DNA of 10,943 nt from Maritimibacter sp. (GCA_003520545.1 DOUP01000204.1:1-10943), one strand, 5' to 3'; counted from the stretch's first letter, positions 1 through 6,748 are shown. Translations and numbers: made by a program. The notes: generated by a model not told the origin, from the sequence alone.

Positions 1-2
1 TC

Positions 3-1370
3 TCCGAACTGCTGCGCGACTTTGATAGCCGTTCATTGTCTTACGAAGACAAACGTTTCTTGCAGACCGCTCTTGCGTTCGAAGGCCACTACAACGGTCT
101 ATTGGATGGGGACTGGGGGCGTATGAGCCAAGCAGCAATGACGCGGTATTCATGGTCAGAGTTTGACGGTCCAACAGAAGACTGGCACATGGCCGCCGTG
201 GCATTCGACTTCTTTGATCTATCCCGCCGTGATGGCTGGCAGATAGAATATTTCGCGAATCTAGAGCTGTCGTTTCTTGTCCCACAGGACGCAGTTATCA
301 TCGACGAGCCTTCAGCAGATTTCTTCAATTTCCACCATGCCTTTAGTAGCCTGTCATACTCTACTGGAATTCACAGCGTTCAAACCGTCAACCGGATTCA
401 TAGCTATACGCTTTCATTGCATCAAAGTCGGATCGAGCCTTACTTGGTTAGGAATCCAAGCCGCGCCATTACCAGTTCAACGGCCTCTGACGGCTCTATT
501 TTGTATACCCGCTCAGATAAGGTTCGTGGCGCTTGGCGAACGATTATGATTTCCGCTTCACGAAAGGACAAAGCGCTGCTTGGCGCCGTGTCGTCAAGCA
601 TCGCACCGGGTTACACACCGCCCATTCAGATCAGCAAAGGCGGGCGACTAGAACATGCCTTGAAGGTCACAATCGACTTTCTTCAAGAACAGGAAGAAGG
701 AGCGCCGCCAACGGTTGCCGCAAACCCGTCACCGCCGAAATCAACCCAACCTACCAAACGAAATGGCTCATCCGGTTCTGGCTTCGTTGTGTCTTCGCTT
801 GGTCACGTATTGACGAATGAGCATGTGATTTCCGGGTGCACGACGTTCACAGTCGACAAAGCGCCTGCGGAACTCGTGGGTTCATCAGAGGTGTTCGATT
901 TGGCACTACTTAGATTTCGGCTACCCAACGGAAAAAAGGTGGCTGAGTTTTCTCCTGCTCCTGCGCGTTTGAACTCGGATGTGACCGCCGTAGGCTTTCC
1001 ATATGCAGGTATTCTAGGCGGCCTAAACGTGACACGCGGAGCAGTTTCCTCGCTTTCTGGCCTTGGAAATGACGGAACGCGGATTCAGATTTCCGCACCA
1101 GTGCAAGCGGGCAATTCGGGTGGTCCGCTCGTTGGCCCCGATGGTGAAGTTGTCGGCGTAGTGGTATCAAAGCTGGATGCGCAGTTCTTTTCAGAAAAGC
1201 TTGGCGATACCCCTCAGAACGTCAATTTTGCCGTCCGTGGCGAGGTTGCGAAGATGTTTCTTTCACAACACGGGATTGAACCAGTCATCGGAGAGAAAGA
1301 CGACGTGATACCAAACGTTGATCTCGCTGAGAGCGCCAAGAAGTTCACAGTGTTTGTTGAGTGCCGATGA
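3..1370 (+). CDS. Trypsin-like serine protease with peptidoglycan-binding-like domain (5' partial)
   Basis: The reading frame is open from the first complete codon at position 3, so the gene starts upstream of the window. A TTG at 36 is a possible start, but it has no ribosome binding site and would begin inside homologous-looking sequence. Residue numbers here count from that TTG. Residues about 5-40 (RFLQTALAFEGHYNGLLDG then WG, SQAAM) match the peptidoglycan-binding-like repeat pattern. Residues about 45-220 form a middle region I do not recognise. A Pro/Ser/Thr-rich linker (about 222-245) leads to a chymotrypsin-fold protease of the trypsin-like/DegP-type class. Its catalytic triad is His263 (TNEHVI), Asp288 (FDLALL) and Ser361 (GNSGGPL). 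No PDZ domain follows; the protein ends about 80 residues after the serine. It is probably exported and acts in the periplasm, but the expected signal peptide would lie off the window. The substrate is unknown. GC is lower than in the core genes to the right, which suggests accessory DNA. Confidence 0.85.
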   Translation, partial: SELLRDFDSRSLSYEDKRFLQTALAFEGHYNGLLDGDWGRMSQAAMTRYSWSEFDGPTEDWHMAAVAFDFFDLSRRDGWQIEYFANLELSFLVPQDAVIIDEPSADFFNFHHAFSSLSYSTGIHSVQTVNRIHSYTLSLHQSRIEPYLVRNPSRAITSSTASDGSILYTRSDKVRGAWRTIMISASRKDKALLGAVSSSIAPGYTPPIQISKGGRLEHALKVTIDFLQEQEEGAPPTVAANPSPPKSTQPTKRNGSSGSGFVVSSLGHVLTNEHVISGCTTFTVDKAPAELVGSSEVFDLALLRFRLPNGKKVAEFSPAPARLNSDVTAVGFPYAGILGGLNVTRGAVSSLSGLGNDGTRIQISAPVQAGNSGGPLVGPDGEVVGVVVSKLDAQFFSEKLGDTPQNVNFAVRGEVAKMFLSQHGIEPVIGEKDDVIPNVDLAESAKKFTVFVECR

Positions 1371-1407
1371 AATTTCCTAATGGTTTCGACAAAAACTGAG
1401 GGTGAGA

Positions 1408-2049
1408 ATGGGCGGATTTGGAAGCGGGCGGCATTGGCATTGGAACACCAAACACACGGTCGCGGACTACCGAGCGCTGGACGTCCGGCGCTGGGCGCGG
1501 GACGGGCTGCTCAACTCCGGCAATCGGTTCGGCTGGCAATGGAGTGTAGACGGCGAAACAACCGGCTCTATCCAAGTCGCGGTTGAACACGGAAAGGTCA
1601 GGCTCATTTACCGATGCCAAGAGGGCGGCGGTAAGTGGGAGTCGCTGGACTACGCCGTTCACTTCACGTTCACACCCTGCAACTACGGTGGCGAACGCCA
1701 GTGGTTCCTTTGTCCTGCGTCCGGGTGCGGTCGAAGAGTCGCCAAGCTTTACGGCGGGCGAATATTTGCGTGCCGAAATTGCCACCAGCTCGCCTACCCT
1801 TCTCAGCGAGAAAAGAGCTACGACCGGGCCGTGCGGAAGGCTGACAAAGTCAGAGCGCGTCTGGGTTGGGATTTGGGCCTAGAGGGTTTGCCTCGTGGAC
1901 GACCGAAAGGAATGCACCAAAAAACCTATGAACGATTGTCTAAGCAGATCTGGGAGCTAACCGACGAAGCGGAAGAGGGGTTTGCCGAGCACTTCGCTTT
2001 TGCCCTGCTAAAAATAGACCCGAAGTTGGGCGGGCAGCGCAGAGACTAA
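1408..2049 (+). CDS. Zinc-ribbon protein of unknown function (MGGFGSGR family)
   Basis: This is a 213-residue protein. I chose the ATG at 1408 over the in-frame GTG at 1402 because a GAGGG ribosome binding site sits 5 nt before the ATG and the protein then opens with MGGFGSGR, a start I recall from a widespread family of uncharacterised bacterial proteins. A zinc ribbon is visible: Cys102-x4-Cys107 (CPASGC, followed by GRRVAKLY) and Cys122-x2-Cys125 (CRNC). Before it lies a TPCNYGG segment with Cys91, and the C-terminal part is basic then helical (SYDRAVRKADKVRARLG, RPKGM, TYERL). No catalytic site is recognisable. Nucleic-acid or protein binding is an inference from the ribbon only. It starts 37 nt after the protease gene on the same strand, so the two may share a transcript. 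Relatives are, to my knowledge, common in variable genome regions, which fits its place beside a tRNA gene. Confidence 0.8.
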   Translation: MGGFGSGRHWHWNTKHTVADYRALDVRRWARDGLLNSGNRFGWQWSVDGETTGSIQVAVEHGKVRLIYRCQEGGGKWESLDYAVHFTFTPCNYGGERQWFLCPASGCGRRVAKLYGGRIFACRNCHQLAYPSQREKSYDRAVRKADKVRARLGWDLGLEGLPRGRPKGMHQKTYERLSKQIWELTDEAEEGFAEHFAFALLKIDPKLGGQRRD

Positions 2050-2124
2050 AGGGGACTCAAAGGGGGATTGAAGGAAGGTTAAAACCCTTTTCCCTTTATC
2101 TTTCAGATGCTTAATTGGTTAAAG
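2050..2124. other. AT-rich junction between accessory module and tRNA-Leu
   Basis: This noncoding strip separates the zinc-ribbon gene from the tRNA 3' end. It contains AAAGGG (2059-2064) and CCCTTT (2092-2097), with further imperfect pairing inside. They could form a weak hairpin, but no clean T-run follows, so I do not call a terminator. GGTTAAA occurs twice (around 2078 and 2118). If region 1 is an island, the recombination junction should lie here or within the last bases of the tRNA gene. Confidence 0.35.
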
Positions 2125-2211
2125 TGGTGCCCAGGAGAGGACTCGAACCTCCACGTCCATACAGACACCAGCACCTGAAGCTGGCGCGTCTACCAATTCC
2201 GCCACCTGGGC
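2125..2211 (-). tRNA. tRNA-Leu (anticodon CAG)
   Basis: Read on the minus strand, the gene begins GCCCAGG and ends CCTGGGC-A-CCA, a perfect seven-pair acceptor stem with an encoded CCA. The anticodon stem CCAGC/GCTGG (2180-2184 and 2168-2172) encloses the loop TTCAGGT, giving anticodon CAG, which reads the leucine codon CUG. The T-arm contains GGTTCGAGTCC. A long variable arm makes it a class II tRNA, as expected for leucine. Its 87-nt length is normal. Its 3' end faces the lower-GC protease/zinc-ribbon module, the orientation expected if that module entered by site-specific integration at a tRNA gene. Confidence 0.97.
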
Positions 2212-2228
2212 AGGTGTCGTGAGGCCGC

Positions 2229-2257
2229 GATTTAGACGCTCTCAATCAGGGTGTCAA
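2229..2257 (-). promoter_or_regulatory. Sigma-70-type promoter of tRNA-Leu
   Basis: On the minus strand, a perfect -35 box TTGACA (2252-2257) is followed by a 17-nt spacer and a weaker -10 box TAAATC (2229-2234). This would start transcription roughly 10 nt upstream of the mature tRNA 5' end at 2211. The perfect -35, ideal spacing and position make it a good candidate; the -10 matches the consensus poorly. Confidence 0.6.
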
Positions 2258-2352
2258 CGGGATTCGCGCGGAGTTTTTGCTTCAAGCGTTTGACCTTGTC
2301 GCGCCGGGCACTGGCGGCTATTCAAGGACCCGAACACGTAAAGGAGACCGGG

Positions 2353-3333
2353 ATGTCGAAACTCGTGACGATCTATGGCGGTTCGGGCTTTGTCGGACGG
2401 CATATTGCGCGGCGGATGGCCAAGGCGGGTTGGCGCGTGCGCGTGGCCGTGCGTCGTCCGAACGAAGCGCTGTTCGTGAAGCCCTACGGCTCGGTCGGCC
2501 AGGTTGTTCCCGTGCTTTGCAATATCCGCGACGATGCCTCTGTCGCCGAGGCGATGACGGGCGCGGATGCGGTCGTGAACTGTGTCGGCACCTTCGATGC
2601 GGGCGGCAAGAACAACTTCGACGCCGTGCAACACGAAGGGGCGGAGCGGGTCGCCCGTCTCGCCAAGGAAAAAGGCGTCGGTCGTGTGGTCCATATCTCG
2701 GCCATCGGGGCAGACGTGGACGGCGCGAGCCTTTATGCCAAGTCCAAGGGCGAAGGCGAGAAGGGTATTCTGGAGCACGCGCCCGACGCCGTGATCCTGC
2801 GCCCCTCGATCGTATTCGGGCCGGGCGACAGTTTCTTCAACCGGTTCGCCGGGATGACGCGGATGGGCCCGATCCTTCCCGTGATCGGCGCGAATACGAA
2901 ATTCCAGCCGGTCTATGTGGACGACGTGGCACATGCCGCCGAGCTGGCCGTGACCGGCGACGCCGCGCCGGGGATCTACGAACTTGGCGGGCCGGACATC
3001 TCCACCTTCCGGGAATGGATGCAGGAAATGCTGGAGGTGATCGGGCGCCGTCGCATCATCGTCAATATCCCCTTTTGGATCGCGGGTATCATGGGCCGCG
3101 GCTTCGACATCCTGTCGGCCATGACCGGCCGCCTGTTGTCACCGCCGGTCAGCCGGGATCAGGTCACGCAGCTCAAATCCGATAACGTGGTGAGCGACGG
3201 GGCCAAGGGCTTTGCCGATCTGGGCATCACGCCGACCGCGACGGAAGTGATCCTGCCGGAATACCTGTGGCGGTTCCGTCCGCAGGGGCAATACACCGAG
3301 ATTACGGCCTCCGCGAAAAACCTGCGCACCTGA
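2353..3333 (+). CDS. Complex I NDUFA9-like NAD(P)-binding protein (atypical/extended SDR)
   Basis: This is a 326-residue Rossmann-fold protein of the NAD-dependent epimerase / NDUFA9-like family, relatives of an accessory subunit of respiratory complex I. The start is the ATG at 2353, preceded by AAGGAG (2341-2346). The frame stays open further upstream to about 2251, but that stretch lacks a ribosome binding site and the Rossmann motif starts right after this ATG. The dinucleotide-binding motif is Gly9-x-x-Gly12-x-x-Gly15 (YGGSGFVG). Also visible are VVNCVG near residue 75, HISAIG near 114, Tyr128-x-x-x-Lys132 (YAKSK) and RPSIVFGPGD near 160. The C-terminal part has a hydrophobic stretch (IPFWIAGIMG) that may touch the membrane. 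In bacteria such proteins are usually encoded away from the nuo operon, as here. The exact reaction is not known; a quinone- or complex I-related role is inferred from the family name only. A strong terminator follows the stop codon. Confidence 0.88.
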   Translation: MSKLVTIYGGSGFVGRHIARRMAKAGWRVRVAVRRPNEALFVKPYGSVGQVVPVLCNIRDDASVAEAMTGADAVVNCVGTFDAGGKNNFDAVQHEGAERVARLAKEKGVGRVVHISAIGADVDGASLYAKSKGEGEKGILEHAPDAVILRPSIVFGPGDSFFNRFAGMTRMGPILPVIGANTKFQPVYVDDVAHAAELAVTGDAAPGIYELGGPDISTFREWMQEMLEVIGRRRIIVNIPFWIAGIMGRGFDILSAMTGRLLSPPVSRDQVTQLKSDNVVSDGAKGFADLGITPTATEVILPEYLWRFRPQGQYTEITASAKNLRT

Positions 3334-3356
3334 TCTGAGCCAAGCGCCAAATCTGC

Positions 3357-3383
3357 AAAGGCCGTCCCCTTGGGGCGGCCTTT
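3357..3383. terminator. Hairpin terminator between convergent genes, probably bidirectional
   Basis: The left arm AAAGGCCG-T-CCCC and the right arm GGGGCGGCCTTT form a 12-pair stem with one bulged T and a very short loop. It starts with A residues and ends with T residues on both strands. It lies 23 nt after the stop of the NDUFA9-like gene and about 70 nt beyond the stop of the converging uppP gene, so it can serve both. The terminal T-run is only three long. Confidence 0.75.
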
Positions 3384-3394
3384 CGCGTGTCTGG

Positions 3395-3410
3395 GCGCGC
3401 CTCGGCGCGC
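3395..3410. repeat. Second GC-rich hairpin in the convergent intergenic region
   Basis: GCGCGCC (3395-3401) and GGCGCGC (3404-3410) are a perfect inverted repeat separated by two bases. There is no T-run, so it is not a classical terminator on either strand. It may back up the adjacent terminator by blocking RNA decay or read-through from uppP, or may be chance in GC-rich DNA. Confidence 0.4.
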
Positions 3411-3450
3411 ACGATTCAGGAAGGGCTACGAGAGGCGCGGAGGAGCCCCG

Positions 3451-4254
3451 TCAGCTATAGGCGATGACAAGCAGGACAATGCCGAGGACGACGCGGTAAA
3501 TGACGTAGGGCGTGAAGCTCACCGATTTGAGGAGCCGCATCATCAGGGTCAGGGCGAGAAGTGCGGCGACAAAGGCAAGCGCGGCGGCGATGGCACCATC
3601 GCGAAGCATGGCCCAGTCGGCGTCGCCCACCACTTCGGCACCAAGCAGGAGACCCGAGGCAAGGATCGTCGGGATCGACATGAGCATCGCGATCCGCGTC
3701 CCGTCCTCCCGCTTGTAGCCCAGGGCCCGCGCGCCGGAGATGGTCGCGCCAGAGCGCGAGGTGCCGGGGATCAAGGCGATGGCTTGCCAAAGCCCCATGA
3801 GTATCGCGTCGCGCAGCGACCAATCCATGTCCTCTTTGACCTCGGCCCCCTTCTGGTCGACCCAGTAGAGCACGATCCCGAAAAGCAGCATGGTCCAGCC
3901 GATGACGGTGATCGAGCGCATCTGCAAGGACAGCCCGGTGAGTGACAGGAACAGCCCGAAGGCCAGCACCGGCACCGTCGCAACGGCGAGCAGGAAGGCG
4001 AGCTTCGAGCCGGGCGTGTCGATCTTGCCGGTGAGCATCCGGGGCACGCCAAGCAGCCCCTCGCGCACATCGGACCAGAAGTAGAGGACCACCGCGCCCA
4101 GCGTGCCAACATGGACGGCGACATCTATGAACTGACCCTGGTCTTCCATCCCCGTCAGATTCGGCAAAAGAATCAGGTGTCCGGAGGAGGAAACCGGCAA
4201 AAACTCGGTAAGCCCCTGAATTAGCGCCACGATCAGAAGATGAAAAAACGACAT
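3451..4254 (-). CDS. uppP: Undecaprenyl-diphosphatase (bacitracin resistance protein)
   Basis: This integral membrane enzyme removes one phosphate from undecaprenyl diphosphate to regenerate the lipid carrier for peptidoglycan and other envelope polymers. With the ATG at 4254 the protein is 267 residues, the usual length for the family, and opens MSFFHLLIVALIQGLTEF as its homologs do. An ATG at 4263 and a TTG at 4284 lie in frame upstream, but none of the starts has a strong ribosome binding site. Family motifs are present: the (E/Q)xxxE motif as Gln13-x-x-x-Glu17, then PVSSSGHL (20-27), and PGTSRSG (163-169) with Arg167. Several hydrophobic membrane segments are spread over the length. The gene converges on the NDUFA9-like gene and diverges from gltD. 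Product identity is near certain; only the start is open. Confidence 0.95.
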   Translation of the reverse strand: MSFFHLLIVALIQGLTEFLPVSSSGHLILLPNLTGMEDQGQFIDVAVHVGTLGAVVLYFWSDVREGLLGVPRMLTGKIDTPGSKLAFLLAVATVPVLAFGLFLSLTGLSLQMRSITVIGWTMLLFGIVLYWVDQKGAEVKEDMDWSLRDAILMGLWQAIALIPGTSRSGATISGARALGYKREDGTRIAMLMSIPTILASGLLLGAEVVGDADWAMLRDGAIAAALAFVAALLALTLMMRLLKSVSFTPYVIYRVVLGIVLLVIAYS

Positions 4255-4465
4255 GAGTCCCATCACGCTGGAAAAGTGCGCCAAAGCTAACTTTCTGGAA
4301 AATAAAGGAAAGCACTTTTTTAGGTAAGCGATCCTGACTGGTAATTAGCAAAAATAGGCAGGCTTTCCAGCATCTCGACTGAATTTCTTCCATAATAGGT
4401 CAGTACTTTTGCCTTTTCTTTTCTCAAAACCCTGTTAATTAGGCGGTCCGAAATAGGAGGGACCT
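4255..4465. promoter_or_regulatory. AT-rich divergent control region of uppP and gltD
   Basis: This noncoding stretch of about 210 nt is clearly richer in A and T than the flanking genes and must hold the start signals for both divergent genes. For gltD a weak candidate is TTGCCT (4409-4414) with GTTAAT (4434-4439), but the 19-nt spacer is long. CATAAT (4391-4396) resembles a -10 box but has no -35 partner at the right distance. In the uppP leader, AAAAGTGC (4272-4279) and GCACTTTT (4312-4319) form an 8-bp inverted repeat. I could not pick a convincing promoter for uppP. Confidence 0.5.
4455..4460 (+). promoter_or_regulatory. Ribosome binding site of gltD
   Basis: AGGAGG is a perfect Shine-Dalgarno sequence 5 nt before the ATG at 4466 and fixes the gltD start. 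Confidence 0.9.
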
Positions 4466-5902
4466 ATGGCCAAGCAACCGATGCTTAAATTCGTCGACAT
4501 CGAACGCGACATGCCGGAAAAGCGCGAGGCAGGTGTGCGTCGCGATGATTTCCATGAAATTTATGCCGAGTACGCGGATGCGAAAGCGGCCGAGCAGGCT
4601 GCGCGGTGCAGCCAGTGCGGTGTGCCGTATTGCCAGAGCCATTGCCCGCTTCACAACAATATCCCCGACTGGCTACGCATGACCGCGACCGGGCGTCTCA
4701 AGGAAGCCTACGAGCTTAGCCAGGCCACCAATACTTTCCCGGAAATCTGCGGCCGTATCTGCCCGCAGGACCGCCTGTGCGAAGGCAATTGCGTGATCGA
4801 ACAATCGGGCCATGGGACCGTCACCATCGGGGCCGTGGAGAAATACATCACCGACACGGCCTGGGAAGAGGGCTGGGTCGAAGAGATCGCGCCCGCGACC
4901 GAACGCGGCGAGAGCGTCGGCATCATCGGGGCCGGTCCCGGTGGTCTGGCCGCCGCCGACTGGCTGCGCCGCGCCGGTGTGCAGGTCACCGTCTACGACC
5001 GCTACGACCGCTCCGGCGGGTTGATGACTTACGGCATTCCCGGCTTCAAGCTGGAGAAGGACGTGGTCATGCGGCGCAACGCGCTCCTGGAGCGTGGCGG
5101 CGTCGAGTTCGTGATGAACTGCAACGTGGGCGAGGACATCTCCTTCGCCGACATTCGTGCCAAGCATGACGCGGTTCTGATCGCCACGGGCGTCTACAAA
5201 ACCCGTGATTTGCAAGGGCCGGGCGCAGGCAGCGCGGGCATCGTGCGCGCCATCGACTACCTCACCGCGTCGAACAAGGCGTCCTTCGGGGACGAGGTTC
5301 CCGAGCACAAGGACGGCTCGCTCTGGGCCGTGGGCAAGAAGGTCGTGGTCATCGGTGGTGGCGACACCGCGATGGACTGCGTGCGCACCGCGATCCGGCA
5401 GGGTGCGACCAGCGTGAAATGTCTCTACCGCCGCGACCGCGCCAACATGCCAGGCTCGCAGCGCGAAGTGGCGAACGCCGAGGAAGAAGGCGTGGAATTC
5501 GTCTGGATGGCCGCGCCAAAGGGCTTCAAGGGCGATCCGGTTTCCGGTGTCGTCGTGCAGCGGATGCGCCTGGGTCAGCCCGACGCCACCGGCCGCCGGT
5601 CGCCCGAGCCGATCGAAGGCGAGGAATATACCGAGGACGCGGACCTTGTGATCAAGGCGCTCGGGTTCGAGCCGGAAGACCTCCCCACCCTGTGGGGCGA
5701 AGAGGACCTGCCGGTCACCCGCTGGGGCACGATCAAGGCCGACTTCCGCACCGGCGCCACCGATATGCAAGGCGTCTACGCGGTGGGCGACATCGTGCGT
5801 GGTGCAAGCCTCGTCGTCTGGGCCGTGAAGGACGGACGTGACGCGGCCGCCGCGATGATCAAGGAATTCGATATGGCCGCCACGAGCGTCGCCGCCGAAT
5901 GA
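4466..5902 (+). CDS. gltD: Glutamate synthase (NADPH) small (beta) subunit
   Basis: This 478-residue protein has the length and layout of the bacterial GltD subunit. It takes electrons from NADPH through FAD and passes them via 4Fe-4S clusters to GltB, which makes glutamate from glutamine and 2-oxoglutarate in the cytoplasm. Two cysteine groups bind the N-terminal clusters: Cys48, 51, 56, 60 (RCSQCGVPYCQSHCP) and Cys95, 99, 105, 109 (ICGRICPQDRLCEGNC). The FAD-binding motif GAGPGG is at 155-160, followed by SGGLMTYGIPGFKL. The NADPH-binding motif GGGDTA is at 297-302. The C-terminal FAD motif YAVGD is followed by GASLVVWAVKDGRDAA. The start is set by a perfect AGGAGG. It is unusual in that gltB does not follow directly: two other genes come between. 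The related beta-subunit-like oxidoreductases are an alternative in general, but the gltB gene nearby settles the call. Confidence 0.96.
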   Translation: MAKQPMLKFVDIERDMPEKREAGVRRDDFHEIYAEYADAKAAEQAARCSQCGVPYCQSHCPLHNNIPDWLRMTATGRLKEAYELSQATNTFPEICGRICPQDRLCEGNCVIEQSGHGTVTIGAVEKYITDTAWEEGWVEEIAPATERGESVGIIGAGPGGLAAADWLRRAGVQVTVYDRYDRSGGLMTYGIPGFKLEKDVVMRRNALLERGGVEFVMNCNVGEDISFADIRAKHDAVLIATGVYKTRDLQGPGAGSAGIVRAIDYLTASNKASFGDEVPEHKDGSLWAVGKKVVVIGGGDTAMDCVRTAIRQGATSVKCLYRRDRANMPGSQREVANAEEEGVEFVWMAAPKGFKGDPVSGVVVQRMRLGQPDATGRRSPEPIEGEEYTEDADLVIKALGFEPEDLPTLWGEEDLPVTRWGTIKADFRTGATDMQGVYAVGDIVRGASLVVWAVKDGRDAAAAMIKEFDMAATSVAAE

Positions 5903-5922
5903 TCCGGCGCGTCTGACAGGCG

Positions 5923-5967
5923 TGCACAGGGCGTATGACATCTGTGCATACGATTATGCAGACAGAT
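5923..5967 (+). repeat. Overlapping inverted repeats in the gltD downstream spacer
   Basis: Three inverted repeats share the same central bases. TGCACAG (5923-5929) pairs with CTGTGCA (5942-5948). CGTATG (5932-5937) pairs with CATACG (5947-5952). ATCTGTGCATA (5940-5950) pairs with TATGCA plus CAGAT (5955-5967) with a two-base GA bulge and a CGAT loop. They cannot all form at once. There is no T-run after the last, so it is not a simple terminator. It could be an operator, an RNA processing or stability element, or an RNA switch. Confidence 0.55.
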
Positions 5968-6034
5968 TAAGACATTGGGTCAGGGCGATTGCCGTTTAAC
6001 GCAGCGCCCGCCCACCAAACGAAAGGAGGGCGAT

Positions 6035-6748
6035 ATGGTAAGACTTGCATCCGCGACAGCGTTGGCGCTGGCCGCCGCCCTCCCCGTCGTGTCACCTGCC
6101 CTGGCCGTCGACTTCGCGCCGCCAGAGGGCTGCGAAGTGTTTCTTACCGTGCAGTCGAAGCAATGCGCGGTCTCGAACCTGTACCGCTGCGACGTGGCCC
6201 CCAAAGGCTCGTTCTGGGAAGCGGTGTTCGACGGCAACGGTCTGGCGTCGGTCACGGCCTATGACCAGACCTATCAATGGATCGACAGTCGCTACATGCA
6301 GGACCAGTCGCGCGAGGTTCTCACGCCGCCCGCCGACGATCCGATCAACATCAACGATCTGCTGTCGGACGGTGTGGACACGTTCCGCTTTACCCTGCAC
6401 CGCACCGCGCCGGGCGAAAGCCGGCATATCACCATCGTGGGTGCTGACGTGCTCACCGACGAGACGGTCGAGATCGACGGCACGTCGCTGTCCGTCGTGA
6501 ACACCGATATCCAGATCCTCGCCGAGGATGGCACGGTCGAATACCAGGCCCGTGGTCAGCAGTATCTGAGCCGCGAAATGCGTCTGTTCTTCCTCGGCGC
6601 TGAAAATGTCATCGAAGCCGACGGGTCGGTCACACCCTATGACAACAGCCCGGTCGATTTCATCTATCCGGGCGAGCCGGGCTTTGGCGAGAACGTGCCG
6701 CTCTACGAATGCGACGACATGAAAGCCTCCTACGAGGTGACGGAATGA
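6035..6748 (+). CDS. Secreted/periplasmic four-cysteine protein of unknown function
   Basis: This is a 237-residue protein that I do not recognise. The ATG at 6035 has an AGGAGG (6024-6029) 5 nt upstream. Residues 1-24 look like a Sec signal peptide: Arg3, a hydrophobic Ala/Leu-rich core, and SPALA before Val25 as the likely cleavage site. There is no lipobox cysteine at the cleavage point. The mature part has Cys33, Cys44, Cys52 and Cys226, enough for two disulfide bonds in the periplasm. It is acidic, rich in short beta-prone stretches, and has no membrane segment after the signal. No catalytic motif stands out. Its stop codon overlaps the start codon of the hydrolase gene (ATGA at 6745-6748), which indicates translational coupling. 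It lies 132 nt after gltD, across the inverted repeats. Codon use and GC match the neighbouring core genes, so it does not look recently acquired. Confidence 0.82.
   Translation: MVRLASATALALAAALPVVSPALAVDFAPPEGCEVFLTVQSKQCAVSNLYRCDVAPKGSFWEAVFDGNGLASVTAYDQTYQWIDSRYMQDQSREVLTPPADDPININDLLSDGVDTFRFTLHRTAPGESRHITIVGADVLTDETVEIDGTSLSVVNTDIQILAEDGTVEYQARGQQYLSREMRLFFLGAENVIEADGSVTPYDNSPVDFIYPGEPGFGENVPLYECDDMKASYEVTE

Noticed and set aside
1..2049. A known defence system built around the trypsin-like protease
   Set aside because: No nucleotide-binding, toxin, nuclease or sensor partner typical of such systems is present in the window; a protease plus a zinc-ribbon protein is not enough to claim one.
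2050..2064. A partial copy of the tRNA T-arm region (GGGACTC) as an attachment-site repeat
   Set aside because: The match is only six or seven bases and sits next to the tRNA itself, too short and too close to be a second attachment site.
2254..2934. Minus-strand open frame opposite the NDUFA9-like gene
   Set aside because: It is a shadow of a clear Rossmann-fold gene and would overlap the tRNA promoter; it shows no motif of its own.
3455..4393. A 312-codon minus-strand open frame overlapping uppP in another frame
   Set aside because: The uppP frame carries all family motifs; this one is Arg-rich and unpatterned beyond the uppP start.
4673..5941. A 422-codon minus-strand open frame opposite gltD
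   Set aside because: It is antisense to the well-supported gltD, with low-complexity composition and no recognisable motif.
5945..5960. An NtrC binding site (TGCA-N8-TGCA)
   Set aside because: NtrC sites usually have nine bases between the TGCA ends; this one has eight and lacks the inner C/G pairs. It is reported only as an inverted repeat.
5975..5995. A sigma-54-like promoter (TGGGTC ... TTGCC) before the secreted-protein gene
   Set aside because: The distance between the GG and GC elements is one or more bases off the strict spacing sigma-54 needs.
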